DNA of 64,000 nucleotides from Gavia stellata (taxonomy: Eukaryota; Chordata; Aves; Gaviiformes; Gaviidae), in NCBI RefSeq assembly GCF_030936135.1, contig NC_082608.1, forward strand, positions 7,783,035 through 7,847,034, written 5' to 3'. Below the pieces are notes generated by a model. It had not been told where the DNA came from, ran no database searches, and worked only from the letters and a program-made list of their open reading frames with translations. This document shows, one piece after another, positions 22,340 to 34,339 of this stretch (its first letter is position 1; every line of letters starts with the position of its first letter). The position numbers and the translations under genes were made by a program.

Positions 22340-25300
22340 GTCTCGTGTTGAAGTGAATTACCTGCCTGAAGGCTCACACTGGTGTCGGCACGCTTGTTGC
22401 AGCAGCAGCCCGTTGACTAACACATTTACTTTTAGATTTTCATTTCAAAGGGCTCAGTTCGTGCAGCATGACAGGTGAATGGTGAATGCTTTACAGGACT
22501 TTCAAGAGCTGAACAAACAGTAGAGGACTTACTGCTACCACAGCAAAGTGGCAAGTACAAATGTAAGGCAGCCTTTGTGGCAGAGGAGCGTTTCCTTTGC
22601 TGGATAAAGGCCACTCAGGAGACCTGAAGGGCTCACTTGGGTATGCTGGGGGTGAAATAATCTCAGTCATGGTCTCATTTAAACCCACCCTACCTGTGTG
22701 TTCTCCTGGGCAATTTCTAGTGGGGTTGATCTCGGCTCTCTTTGTAGCATCACCTGCAGTCGTGATCTCCTTGAGTCTGGTACTGATAACGAAGGCTGCT
22801 TCAGAAGTGTAACAGTTGGAGTTTCTTTACGCACAAGTTATTTCCAGTTCATATTACAGAAAGTAAACAATGCATTCAGGTTTTAAAGCAAAGCGGAGGG
22901 AAAGGTCCCTGCTTGTAGAGAAACAGTTGTTTAAGACTCTGATAGTGTTACAGAAAATGCGTTGCTCGCTAGTGAAATCCTGTTAGGAGTAAAAGTACAA
23001 GAGTTAACAAGTCGCTGTGCTCCAGTCTCTGTGGCTCCTGCTAGACTCTGGAGGTTTGGTCAAATGTGGCCTAATTCTGATTTCCAAATATTAAAAAAAA
23101 TTACACAGAGGGCAAAAAGACAAGTTCTTAATATGCATATCCTGGGAAAATCCTAAACCAGTATTTTTACCCCCTCCAGTCCCAAGGCTAATCAAAATTC
23201 CTTTGTTTCCACATCTACCATTAAAATATATGCCTCCCTTGGTTGTCTGCTGACTGTACAAGTTTCATCACTCAATCGATGGGACTCACAAAAGCTGTTA
23301 CTGGGTTTACATAGCATTTGCCTACAGGTACTTTAGAGATGAGGGTGAGGCTCCAGGCAACCTCCACCAGGACTGGTACTTAAATTAGCAGCTCTGCTGA
23401 TTTCTTGATGATCCTCACCTCGCTGAGCTGAGGTTTGTCTGGGTTGCCATGGTGGTAGGTTAGCCAAGCCTCCACCTGGCGATTGCTGGAACTTGCTTCA
23501 CATGGTGGTGAGCTGAGTGGTAATGAAGATGATGTTAATAAAGGCAGACTTGCTGTGCCCTTTGAAAAGAGGGCATTTGGTGCAGTGCAAAGATGGAGTC
23601 CTTTACTGGGTGAGCATCCAGGACCTGCTTTTGCTGTTTTTATGGTGAATGCAATTTTTCCCCTTGACACTAGTTGGAGCTGGATTGGATGTTTAAGTGT
23701 AAGCCAACAGTGTAAGTCCAAGCTCCCTGAATCTGCTGGAAAACTAATGGTGTTAATTGAGATTCCTGTTGATGTTGGAGGACTGTGAGTAGCCCTAGGC
23801 TTATATCAGCCATGGGGTGAAACCTCTGTCTTGTTTTGCTGGTAGTGTTTCTTACTGGCCTTAGTGGGGATGGGATTTTATTCTAACTTCTTGCATTGCA
23901 ATTGAAAGAGCAAGTGAAGCAAAGAGACTAGATGGGAATAGTCACTTGGTATCCAATGCTGCAGAGAGCATCTCCTGCCTCCTCTGCTGGCTCTGTGAGA
24001 TTGCTGCTGGGGGGATTTCTAGGACAGTGCTGGAAAGGTTCAAGGTGCAGGGATGCAGCAGTGCTGTGTGAGTTCCCTGATGGCACTGCGGGAAACCCAA
24101 GAGACCGGGGTTGTGTTTAACATCTGTTAATGTAAGCAGGTACAAATTTATGCGAGCAAAACTGACTGTGATTCGGCATCCTTTCAACCTCCTGTCCTCA
24201 AAACTGGAAAACTAAATGGAGGTAGAGAAAGCATATGATAAAAGCATGAACTTAATCGTTGGGAAAGCAGAAATGCTGAACAGAGAAAGATGGAAACAAA
24301 ACAGGGAAACTATGACATCTATTGCTGGCATTTGAGTATGGAGGGTGCCTGATGACTAGATGCAAAGTTTTGGCACAGAGGTTTACTTACTTGGAGCTGC
24401 ATCTATATTGTTTTTAACTTTTCCTTCTCTCAGTCTTTAAACTAACAGATCTGAAAAGTGACTCCAACTCCATGGAAAAGGCTGTGATTAAACATAAGCA
24501 GAAAAGAAAACACTAGAAATGTAAAACACCTAAACAAAGTAGCTTTTCTGCTCTTAATAGACGGTGACAGTGCTTTCCTGTCTGGAGGAATGTATTTGTT
24601 GTGGTTCATAGTTGTTTTCTGTTTAATATAGAGAAATCTGGGGACAACGGTGATTGCAGTCATTAATTCTGGGAGTTTCAACTATTCTATGATCACGGCA
24701 GCATCTGAACTTGGCCTGTGAGGACTCCTAATTGCTCAGGTTTTGGAGGGAAGAGGAGGTCAGGGTGGTAACTGGAAAAAGTAGGCTTGCACCATTTTTT
24801 ATGTGAATGCACGCAAATATATATAATATACGATGTGTGTTCACATGTATGTGAAAGAGAAGGTCTAGAGGAATAGGTAGTATCTTTTGTTAGGCCAACT
24901 GACATTGTTGCAAAATGCGAGGAAGTTTTTCTGATGCACGAGCCTGCCTTCTGCTCTGGAAGAAGCAGCAGCCTTCTGGCTATTTTGCTTGATAGGTAAA
25001 TGCAGCTTTGCTTTAATTTACTTATTCAATCTCTTACTCAAATTTCTCTTGCTTCATTAGATTACTCACATGAGTAAAGATATACTGGATTACATTGTGA
25101 TGCTAAGCTTGTATATTATTTATTGCTGAATTCCGTGGATGCATTTCAGGCAGGTAATTTGCTTGTGGCCTCCTTTATTTCTAGGAAAATGGCATGCCTT
25201 GCCCTTCATAATTTCTTCGCTTTTACTGACCAGACTGTTCCCCCAGAGGGCATGTGGGATGTGGCAGAGTATTGAAAATACTGGGATGGAGAAGTAGAGA

Positions 25301-28300
25301 AGGAGGGCTCTGTATGAACTGCACCTTGTTTACGTTTATGCTAGATTTATATGGCAAAAATGGTGTTTCTGGCAGTGATACTTTGTGGGGAATGTAGTAG
25401 GCAACTCTGGGTGAGAAAGTTGTTACCTTGAGATGATTTTTTTTTTTAAGATAAAGAAATACTTTAATCTAATTCTGAGCATCCTTTAGGAATATGGTAC
25501 AATATACTATGAGCCATTTTAAAATGAAACTGAGTGCTTGTCTCCAGATCTGGTACTGAGTCTCGCCTAATGCTTGTGTATGAGTCCACTGATTTGATTC
25601 CCTCATTTCAAGGGTGCCTTCTTTTTCCTAAGTTCTTTCCTGCTTGATAACAGATACATGAGAGTTGTTTTAAAGCTTCCATTTGGTTTATTTTGATTAC
25701 TGTTTTTGGTCTTAAATAAACATTCAACAGAGAGTTCTGATTTTATCCTTCTCGATGTAAGTAAATTCAGTAATAAACCCGAACTTAAAGGTGAGGCTCT
25801 GAGGAAAAAACCACCCCTGAGAGATGCTTGGCAGAGTCGTGGTGTGACCGGTTTCCAGCGCACCGAGGGGTGCTGCGGAGCAGGGAGCTGCCGGGCCCTG
25901 CCTGCCGAGCCCTGCCTGCAGAGCTGCCAGGCTGCGCAGCTGGGCGTCCCTGGCTGCAGCGGGAGCTGCTGCTCCGGAGACTGGGGGGGCAAACCCCCTG
26001 CAATTGGCAGAAAGATGCCGCTTCAGTGGTGGGGCTGTTAGTGGCAGGCAGGCAGATCTCCTGTGAGCAGGGTTTGCAGGGCGCTCTGACGTGCACCAGG
26101 AATTCACTCACAGACTAAATGCACGTTTTCATAAAGAGGTATCTCGGCTATGATTTTTCTTCCTTGCCAGTGAGTCTGTATTCAAAATGTGGCTCCAAAG
26201 AAAATGCATAGAAAAATGAGCTTTTAATTTGTCGCCTGCTGCTGAACCACCCTGTCCTCCTTGAGATGCCAAGTTGTAAATGAGGTTTTTGTATCCCCAC
26301 ACACGGCCATCCAAGAAATGTTCTGCGTGTCGTAGCTGTCAGTGGCACAGCTGAAGACATCAGACCAGTGGCTTAAAACCTGCTGCTGTCTGATTGGCAT
26401 GAGCAAAGCCAATGCAGTGCAAAACCTGAGCAAACAAAAAGGCAGGTAGTGAAACTGTTGTCTCCAGTGGCTGGGGAGGTCCTGGCTGCCTCCAGAGCAG
26501 GGGCTGCTCAAAGCTTTCTGTCTGGCAATGTTGAGGAAAAAGGAAGCAAAATTGTTTCTTTGTGCTATCACTCAGAGTGCTGTTGGAAAACTTGCTTTAA
26601 ATCTTTAAAAAATGCAATATTGGATCTACAGATTTTATTTTGGAGAATAGTGTCTTGTCTGGCTGCACATCCTCCAGGCTCTTCCACAGTGCATATTTGT
26701 CCGAGCACTGGGGACGGCAGGTATCCCAGCTGACAAATGCAGCTTGTCTCCTAGCAAACCTCAAACCACCTAATGAAAGCTTATCTTGAGGTAGAAATCA
26801 AGAACTTTGATTTTTAATCTACAAACAGATGGTGATGGGTTCAAGGAAAACTAGCCCAACTGTGGGACTGGCAGGGAAACTGGCTCTTCCCAGTGTCCCT
26901 CCACCCAGGAGAGCAGCCGCTGCTGTTATAGCTGCCCTGGCCAGGTAGAGCCAGCTGCCCCTCACCATGATATTTGAGTGCTTGTATCGATTAGGCAGAT
27001 GAAAATTAATAGTAGGAAATAATCCTGTCTTAAATGAAGGTATTATTGTGCATAACTAACCTTGTGACGCTGTCCTCTCTGCCTGCCTTCTCTCCTGTTT
27101 TCTTCCTGGTATCTGTAGCCTGTGGACATGTCAGTGGAGTCCCTTTAGCAGCTTTGCTTCCATTCCCACAGCATCTCTTCTCCCTTGGAGCTTGGGAAGC
27201 TTGAGAGTTTTTTGCTTTGAGGGAATACCTACGGGTAGGTTTTCCTCCCCAGCTGGATGCCTCTTTACTGGGTTTTCCTCCCTTGAATCTTTGCTGGTTT
27301 TGCTCCTTGCAGTTATGGAGAACATAACCACAACCCTGGCGTGTGTTAGCAGAGCTTCCTGGTCAGTTGTTCCTTCGGGGAGGGAAGCAGGCAGAGGAGG
27401 AAGGGGCAGGACACGGCCTGCCTGCGGGGTGGTGTGCCCGGAGCCCAGCCTCGGCCACCACTCAGCTCGTGGTGGGACCTGCCAAGGTCACGGCAGGGAA
27501 GAGACATGGTGGAATCATCCCACTGCCTTGGGAAGCTGAAGGCTGTTGGTGTTCTTATTGGAGGGAATTTATCTGCTCTTCTGTCTTTCTTACTGTCTAC
27601 TGCTGGCTTGACTTGATTTTCTTTTATTGGCACATCCCAACAGGTTTGTTTTTCTTCTGAAGATTTTTTTTAATTTGATGTTGTCATGTTGGAAAAACAC
27701 ACAATTGCCCCTGGCTTAAATGAAGTCTGCAAATCGGCATATGTTAAACCCCACTGCTCTGGAAGGGAGCTGGTCGGGGCTGCCGTTACCTTACATTCAG
27801 CCTGTGAAACTCTGTTTTTTGCCTCCTGGCAGCCTGGCACAGTACCGTGGCTGTGCCACTGCAGCATGAGGTGAGGGCTGATCTGATGGGTTTTGCTCTC
27901 ACTCTGTTCCTAGCTCCTTGTCCCACTACCTACCTAGCAAAGGACTCTCAGCAGCTGATTTTACCCAGCAGCCCATCAGAAGAGTAACCCTGTACCTCTC
28001 CGCTGGCTGTGGACAGGTCTGCTGTGCGTTGGTGCAGGGCAGGGCAATCTTCCTCAGCAGCGTTCGAGTGCCATCGGTTTGGGTCAAACCGTTCTGAAAA
28101 GAGGCTCTACTGGGGAGGCTGAACTGTGGCCACTCATGTGGGATGTAGGTATGTGTCCGCATCTGCAGTGGGCTCGTGGGCAGGTTGCAAAATCCCCGCA
28201 GGTGCGTCCAAGAAATGAGTTGTTGAAGCAAATGCTTGAATCTGTGGTGACGCGAAGGATGCAAAACGCCATGAGCACAGTCTGAAGAAGTTCACTGGAA

Positions 28301-31000
28301 GTGATGAAGAATAGACTCAAGTTGCGCAGCTGCTCGCAGCTTTCTCCTGTTCCTGTGAGAATTGTGTGTCCCAGCAGAGGTGTGAGCTGTGGAGCGTTCC
28401 GTGGTGTCCTGCTGCAGCAGCTGGGTGCTGCTCCTCACCCCTCTCTGGTTGGGGATCCCAGCTGAGCAGGCAGCCGTGCTTGAAACCAATGCAAAGCAGA
28501 GAGACAGCGAGAGAGAGCTTGTGTTGCGGGGAAGAGGGAAGGCACCCAGAGATCAGAGTTTAGCCAGTGTCTTTCACTGCTCCTGTGCTGGTGGAAGTTG
28601 CTGGCAGCAGCCTTGCATGAGGCAGCATTGCTGGAGAATAATTTTCTTCTCTATTCTAACTTGGTGGAAATAATGCCACTAAGAAATTAGATTACGTATC
28701 TCAAGAAAAAGGGAGATTTGTTATTCTGCTTTTAGCTTGCAACATAGGCTGTGTCACCATGGGGTGCACATCACCAAGTGGGTGCTCCTGCTAATCCTGG
28801 CACTTAAATGCCAGCCAGTCCTTTGGCAGATGCTGGTCTGTCTCCTGCACTTGGATGACAGGAGATAACGATGGTAAATCCCAGCTCTTTTTGCTACTTT
28901 ATACAGGCTTTCTTATGGGTGAATTTTGGCTATGGTTGACTCCAATACCGCTGTGTCCCATCACCTCATGTATAGGCTGGCTCACCTCTCTGGAGTTGTA
29001 AGGTAGCAATGACTTTGCGAAGGACAAAGCCTCTGCTGCCCGAAACACCCAGTGTCCTTGGGCCCACCCAGCTGGTGGCCAGCCTGGCCTGTAGTGTTGC
29101 GGCAGTGGCTTGCGCATGTTTGCGTTCTTATTTAGATTATTTCTGATGTGGCAAATTTCGGTGGTTTTCCCTGCTGGGAAAGCTGATCTTCTTCCCCCCC
29201 TTCTTTGCTTATTTTTAGTCATAGGAAGTAAAAGAATTGGCTGTTTGCCAAGAAGAAAAAAAGCAACAAACAAAACCCCTGAAGCAGCCACAACATTGTA
29301 CCTTTCCTTGTTTTTTTAAAAAAATTTCCTTGTAACTACTGATGTGGGTTTTTTTAGTAGAAGCTTGTGATTCAATGTTAAACCAATAGCACATCACAGA
29401 ATAAAACGGGGTGCTTTCTTGTCTGTTTTCCTATTTAATATTAATCTTGTTCAGGTTGTGGTGTGAAAATATGAAGAAATATTGTCTTGTATAAAGGAAT
29501 AAAAGAGAGCAAGATCTTTAAATAACTCAGCGTGCTTGTGCAATAGCATTGGTTGGGCTGCATCTGGGCTCTCAAACAACCTTACTTGCAAAAAAAAAAG
29601 CTTTAAATTTTATAAATATTTCTGTCTCTCTTTTTCTCTCTCTTTTTCAATACCTAACATACATTGTTCTGCTGTTAACTCCCTAATGCAGAATTCCTAA
29701 GTTTGGGCTAATAGAAAATTTGGAGGATTCTTCATTATCTGAACCTCTTGAGAAATACCAAATATGTTCCAGTAATTGTGGTGTAGTACAACAGGGAGTC
29801 ACACTGGCAGTTTGTTGGAAAGGGTTTTTCCTGTAGTTATGAAAACCATGCAACTATTAAAATCCCCAAAACTGAAACCGTTGGGATTACTCATATACTT
29901 ACAGTTAAGCGCATGCCTAAAGGTAGATATAGTCAGCATGCTGGTTTTGACTTGCATTTGATTCCTAGCTTGAGAATATTAGGGGAAAAAAAAAATCCTC
30001 AATCACTTCAGTCTTGTGCAGCCTTTTTATTCTGTGCTTACACGGCTGTAGCATGCTGGGCTGTGGCTCACGACAGAAGCACCTAAGCTGGCTATAAAGC
30101 AAATTATTGGTAATAAAGAATGAAAAGTTTGCAGAATAGTAAGATACTCCAGGCTGTTAGAAGAGACTTGGAGTTGGGTTTCTCCACTCCTGCCTTCTCT
30201 TCTGCCTCTGCCACAGCTCCTTGATGAATGCGCATGTGTCACTTAATTCTTTTTTTTTTTTTCTCTCTCTCACTATTTTCCATCTTGGTTGTATGCAAAA
30301 AGGGTATAACATTTGTCCCCGGAGAGTAGAGTGAATTTATTAAATGCTGTGAGATGCTAGATAGGTGAAAGTGAAATGGAACACCAATATTCTAGTTCAG
30401 GTCATAATATTTGGGTTTGCTTTGTGGTTGTTCCATCTTCCCTATTCTAAAGATGCTTTACAGAATAGAATCAACAGGAAAAACTAGAAAGTGATGCTTG
30501 CTTTATAGCTGCAGTATAGGGACTTTCATCCTTGCCAGGCAATCTCTTACTGAGAAGGCACTGGTTGCCTTACTCTTCTGTCTGCAAGGCAGCAATAGTG
30601 ACAGTTCTCCGTATATCTTAATTTCTCTCTTAAAAACTTCCTTTGATTAAGTACTTATCTTGTATGTGAATTTCTCTTGGAAAACACTGCATGTGCCTAT
30701 AAGTGTTAAGAGTTAGTTAGCGCAGCTATTCTTATGAAACAAAATGTGTTTTGTGTCTATGAAACTGTCTAAACAGTTTGCTTTGAGCCAGAATTTGGAA
30801 ATATGCAGGTTGTGGAGTAAAACTAATACGAAAATGTTTTTGTTGCGCTTCTTTAAAGAAAATCCATTTGCACAAGTATCAATATGTGGGGGAATTTAAT
30901 TTTAAAAACAGTCCCAGCCACTTTGTAGAAAAATATAATGCAGTACATAAACTCATTTTAGACACTACTTATTCTACCGTGTCCCATTAGTTGATGTTTA
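22340..31000 (+). other. Intron 1, second part: no gene recognised
   Basis: Only chance frames are present. GC-rich but CpG-poor patches occur near 25850-26000 and 27340-27540. A C/T-rich low-complexity tract lies at about 29622-29648 and a poly-T run at about 30250-30262. No transposon was recognised; a lone ATTCTATGA at 24684-24692 is too little to call a CR1 end. Confidence 0.5.
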
Positions 31001-31002
31001 CA

Positions 31003-31066
31003 CAGCGCTTTGAAAATGTAAAGCGCTATATAAGTGCTTATTATTACTACATTATTATTATTATTC
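31003..31066 (+). repeat. Ancient SINE/LINE 3'-tail-like element
   Basis: AGCGCTTT (31004-31011) and AAAGCGCT (31020-31027) form a hairpin, followed by ATATAAGTGC and an ATT-rich microsatellite tail (31040-31065). The combination of GCGCTTTGA, AAAGCGCTATATAA and ATT repeats is the classic 3' end of old vertebrate LINE (L2/L3-like) elements and their partner SINEs. The family cannot be named from this short piece. It is probably truncated upstream of about 30990. Confidence 0.6.
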
Positions 31067-31069
31067 TCC

Positions 31070-33780
31070 CTCTTGAAAAAAGACCCTCTAGGGAGAGGGA
31101 GACTTGCTTTGCATTTCATCTGTAGTGCAGATCCCACAAGAAATATACCCATTTGTTTTGGTTTTTACATTCTTCCCTCCCCACTTCCACCCTTCTGGAA
31201 AAAGTAAGTATTGTGTTTTTGAGATTACAGAGCTCTTATTGGTGTAGTTTCCAAGCATAAACTAAATGAGAACATTATTTGATGGCATATAAAAGTCTTA
31301 AAATAGCTTTTTGTTCCAATCTGTGCAATAAAATGAATCACTGCCCTGGTCTTAGCCCCTGTGGTCTGTGGGTGCTGCAAAGGCACCTAGCCCAGCCTGG
31401 GCACCAAGCTGGTGATGATGCTCTTTGCTGGGGTCTTCCTGCCTGGCCCATCTGCCAATGTGGGCCCGAGGACAAAAACCGCTGAGTGAAGGGAGTACAG
31501 GGACAGCGCCAACAAAGCCTTAGAAGAATTTCGTTCCTATAGAGAGGAAGCACTACAAGTTTTTCTGCAGTATCAGAACTATTGTTTTTCCTTGTAAAGA
31601 AAAATGTGTCAATCCCTCATCTCCTTTACACTGCTTTAACAGCAGCCTGCATCACTGCAGGAGAACAAGATTTTTGGTTTAAGTTATTTTAACCCACTTT
31701 ATCCCTTGAATCCTTACCATGAGAAGGGCAATGTTAACCATTTACATACTGAAATTTGAGTGATTCCCTGTGCCTCTGCGTTGTATACTGTGCCGCACCA
31801 TGGTTGAGGCTGTCATCATGGCTGATGAAATTTGGAGTTATTTTCGCCTGGGTATCCCTAGACTTGCATTGTCATAAGCTAGGGAAACAGTAACCATAAG
31901 CGTCCTTTGAGTACAGTGAGGAACATCTCACTCCTCTTCTAGTTTTACCTTTGTTATGCTGCTCTCTGGTGCTCTGCTCCCTGCCCAGCCCTGTGCTGCG
32001 CTCCCTGTGATGCAGCGGCTCTGCTTCCAGCGTTTGCTGCCCATAGCTGCTGTCAGCTGTGTTTTGGGAAGAGGTACGGAGGAAAGGGAAAGAGGTCTCG
32101 AAGAATGTGCAGGATGGGAGAGGCTGAAGATGATGTTTATTACAGAGCATGGCCTGACTTAGATTTGTCCCTGGATTTGGCCCTCAGTTATGTTACTGTA
32201 CACGGCTGCTAAGGAATGAGGTCACATGCAGCATTTCAGCCTGGTTTCCAGCAGAAATGGGGCTTTATGCAGCCATCCTTATTTCTGTGTGTGCACACGC
32301 CCTTTGGTGGTGGTTCAGTCTGAGCTGGTGTCCCCCAGCTGTGGCAGGGGGTGGTGGTTGCTGGTAGCTGTGGTCCCAAACCTTTCCAAACAACACAGGG
32401 TAGAAGAAGGGGGAGATTCCTGAAATCAACTGGAAAAGCTTCGGCAAATGCTGAGCAGCCCGTGCGGGCGAGCACTTGCAGTGTTGGCATGGCTGCAGGA
32501 GAGGCTGCAGCATGTGGGAGTGGGGACGCAGTGACAGGTTGGGCCAGTCCTGGTTGCAGTCAAAGCTCCCTTTCCTTTGTTTATTTCAAGTGATTAATAG
32601 TTCAGCTGTGTGACTGACCACATTTCCAGGCATCTAAATCAAAGCTGAAGTGTAAATGTGGCCTGATAACTTAAACCCATGTATTATGTTGTTATTTTAT
32701 ACAGGGTTCATCAGCCTTGTCAGTCAGTGCAGGTCGGATGCTTTAGTTTCAGACAGGAAAGCACCAGGCTGCAGGGAGGTGCAGGGCAGGGATGGGGCTG
32801 GTGTTGGCCAGGGGAGAGCAAGGGATGGGAAGCACTTTGCCCCTTAAGTTGCATTCCTCCCGAAGCTGCCAGCCCTGGAATTACTGCCCAGGAAATTGGC
32901 CGTGGGCAAGTTCTGCTGTGCTCAGCGCCCAGGGAATAGTCAGTGTTGGGGAGGTAGTGGGATGGGTTGGCACAGCCTCACGCCTCTCCCTGCTTCGTTC
33001 CTTTCTAAATAGCAATTAATTTGTGGGTGGAAAAGTGTAAATTTTTATAGACTAGAAGCTTAAATTCAGAATGAAAATCAGTTCACTTGGCCACCCTGGA
33101 TTGCTCGACTGATTGCAGATGAATGCCCAGAGACTGAGCTTGGGGCAGCAGTAGGTGTACATGCACATGCTTCATACAGTTAAAAAGGACAAAAAAAATT
33201 CCACAACTTTTCTTGCCTCTTTCCGTCTGAGCCTGCCAAGTTTGTAGAAACCTTCTCAATGAGAGCAGACTTGTTACTGAAACCTGGCTCCAGGCGATGC
33301 CCAGCACAACCTCTGGGTGATGGAGGGCACTTCCCATCTCTTGCAGAAGACTCTGTAACTGGGAAAACTCCAGAGAGATCAAATATACCTGCTGTGCCTT
33401 AGCAAAGGTAGTGCAATGGGAGAAAGTCACCAGACCTGTGTGCTTGTCAGGCTTCCTTGTCAGAGCTCGTCCCTTTCCCTTGGGGCGTCACCTTCTACTT
33501 GTGTTTTAATGACAAACACACCAAAATGGGTATGAAGGTGGCAGTCATTGTCCTCACTGTGGTATAAATCATGGGGTACAGAAGTAGGGGTCAGCCTTGG
33601 GGAAGCCCTGTGGGATCGGGTGGATGTCACTGGTTCCTCAGTGTTCCCACGCCTCCCTGGAGGACGGGGGATATCCCAGTCTCCCTACATGCACACCAAG
33701 TAAACCCTAAACACATGCACGCACAAAGATGCTCCGAAACCACAACCGGTTTGTGCAAAGGCAAGGGAAAGCGAGCAAAT
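31070..33780 (+). other. Intron 1, third part: nothing recognised
   Basis: Ordinary intronic DNA with scattered short frames on both strands. No exon, repeat family or RNA gene was identified. Confidence 0.5.
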
Positions 33781-33789
33781 ACTCTGCAG

Positions 33790-34030
33790 AAAATAAAGCA
33801 CAGCTGCCTGTTTCGGCCACCGAGCCCTGGCCGTGATCGGCCACACGTGGCCGTGCCCCGGAGGCTGTTGGGCAGCGGGCTGGCTCCTGGGCCGGCCCCT
33901 GCGGCGCACAGCACGAACAGCCTGAGGCCGGGCAGATGGTTCCCTCCCGGCCGCGGGGGCCCCGCTCTTCTGGGAGTGAGCCCCGCTGAGACTGCAACAA
34001 CAGCAACCCGGGAGCTGGGCAGATGGTCTA
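33790..34030. promoter_or_regulatory. Isolated CpG-rich patch in intron 1
   Basis: CpG frequency and GC content rise clearly above the surrounding intron. The patch generates long overlapping frames on both strands (179 codons +, 236 codons -), none recognisable. It may be an orphan CpG island, an enhancer or an unmethylated relic. No exon is supported. Confidence 0.4.
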
Positions 34031-34339
34031 CTGGCGGCCGCCAGGATAATTGCATCAGCTGGTTACTTCTGCAGCCAGCGGAGACTCCTGTTTGTACCGC
34101 TCTGAAATGATGCTGGGGTTTTTTCTTCTTCTTTTCCTTCCTTGCCTTGTTCAAATTTATGTATTTTTTGTGAGGGGTGGGGTGAGGCCGAGGGGCAGCC
34201 ATCTGCCGGAGGGGGTTGACGGTGGAGTTGAAGGAGCCTCCAGCAGCTGTGTGCAGAGACACCTCAACGGGTGAGGGGACCGTGGCGGCCTCCTGCTCCT
34301 GCACCGCCTGTCGCTCCGGGCTCAAATGATGTGGCAAAG

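Noticed and set aside
24684..24692. ATTCTATGA, like the end of CR1
   Set aside because: A single copy of a 9-mer with no CR1-like sequence beside it.
33571..34337. Overlapping 179-codon (+) and 236-codon (-) frames
   Set aside because: Both are open only because of the CpG-rich patch. There is no recognisable domain, splice context or conserved motif.
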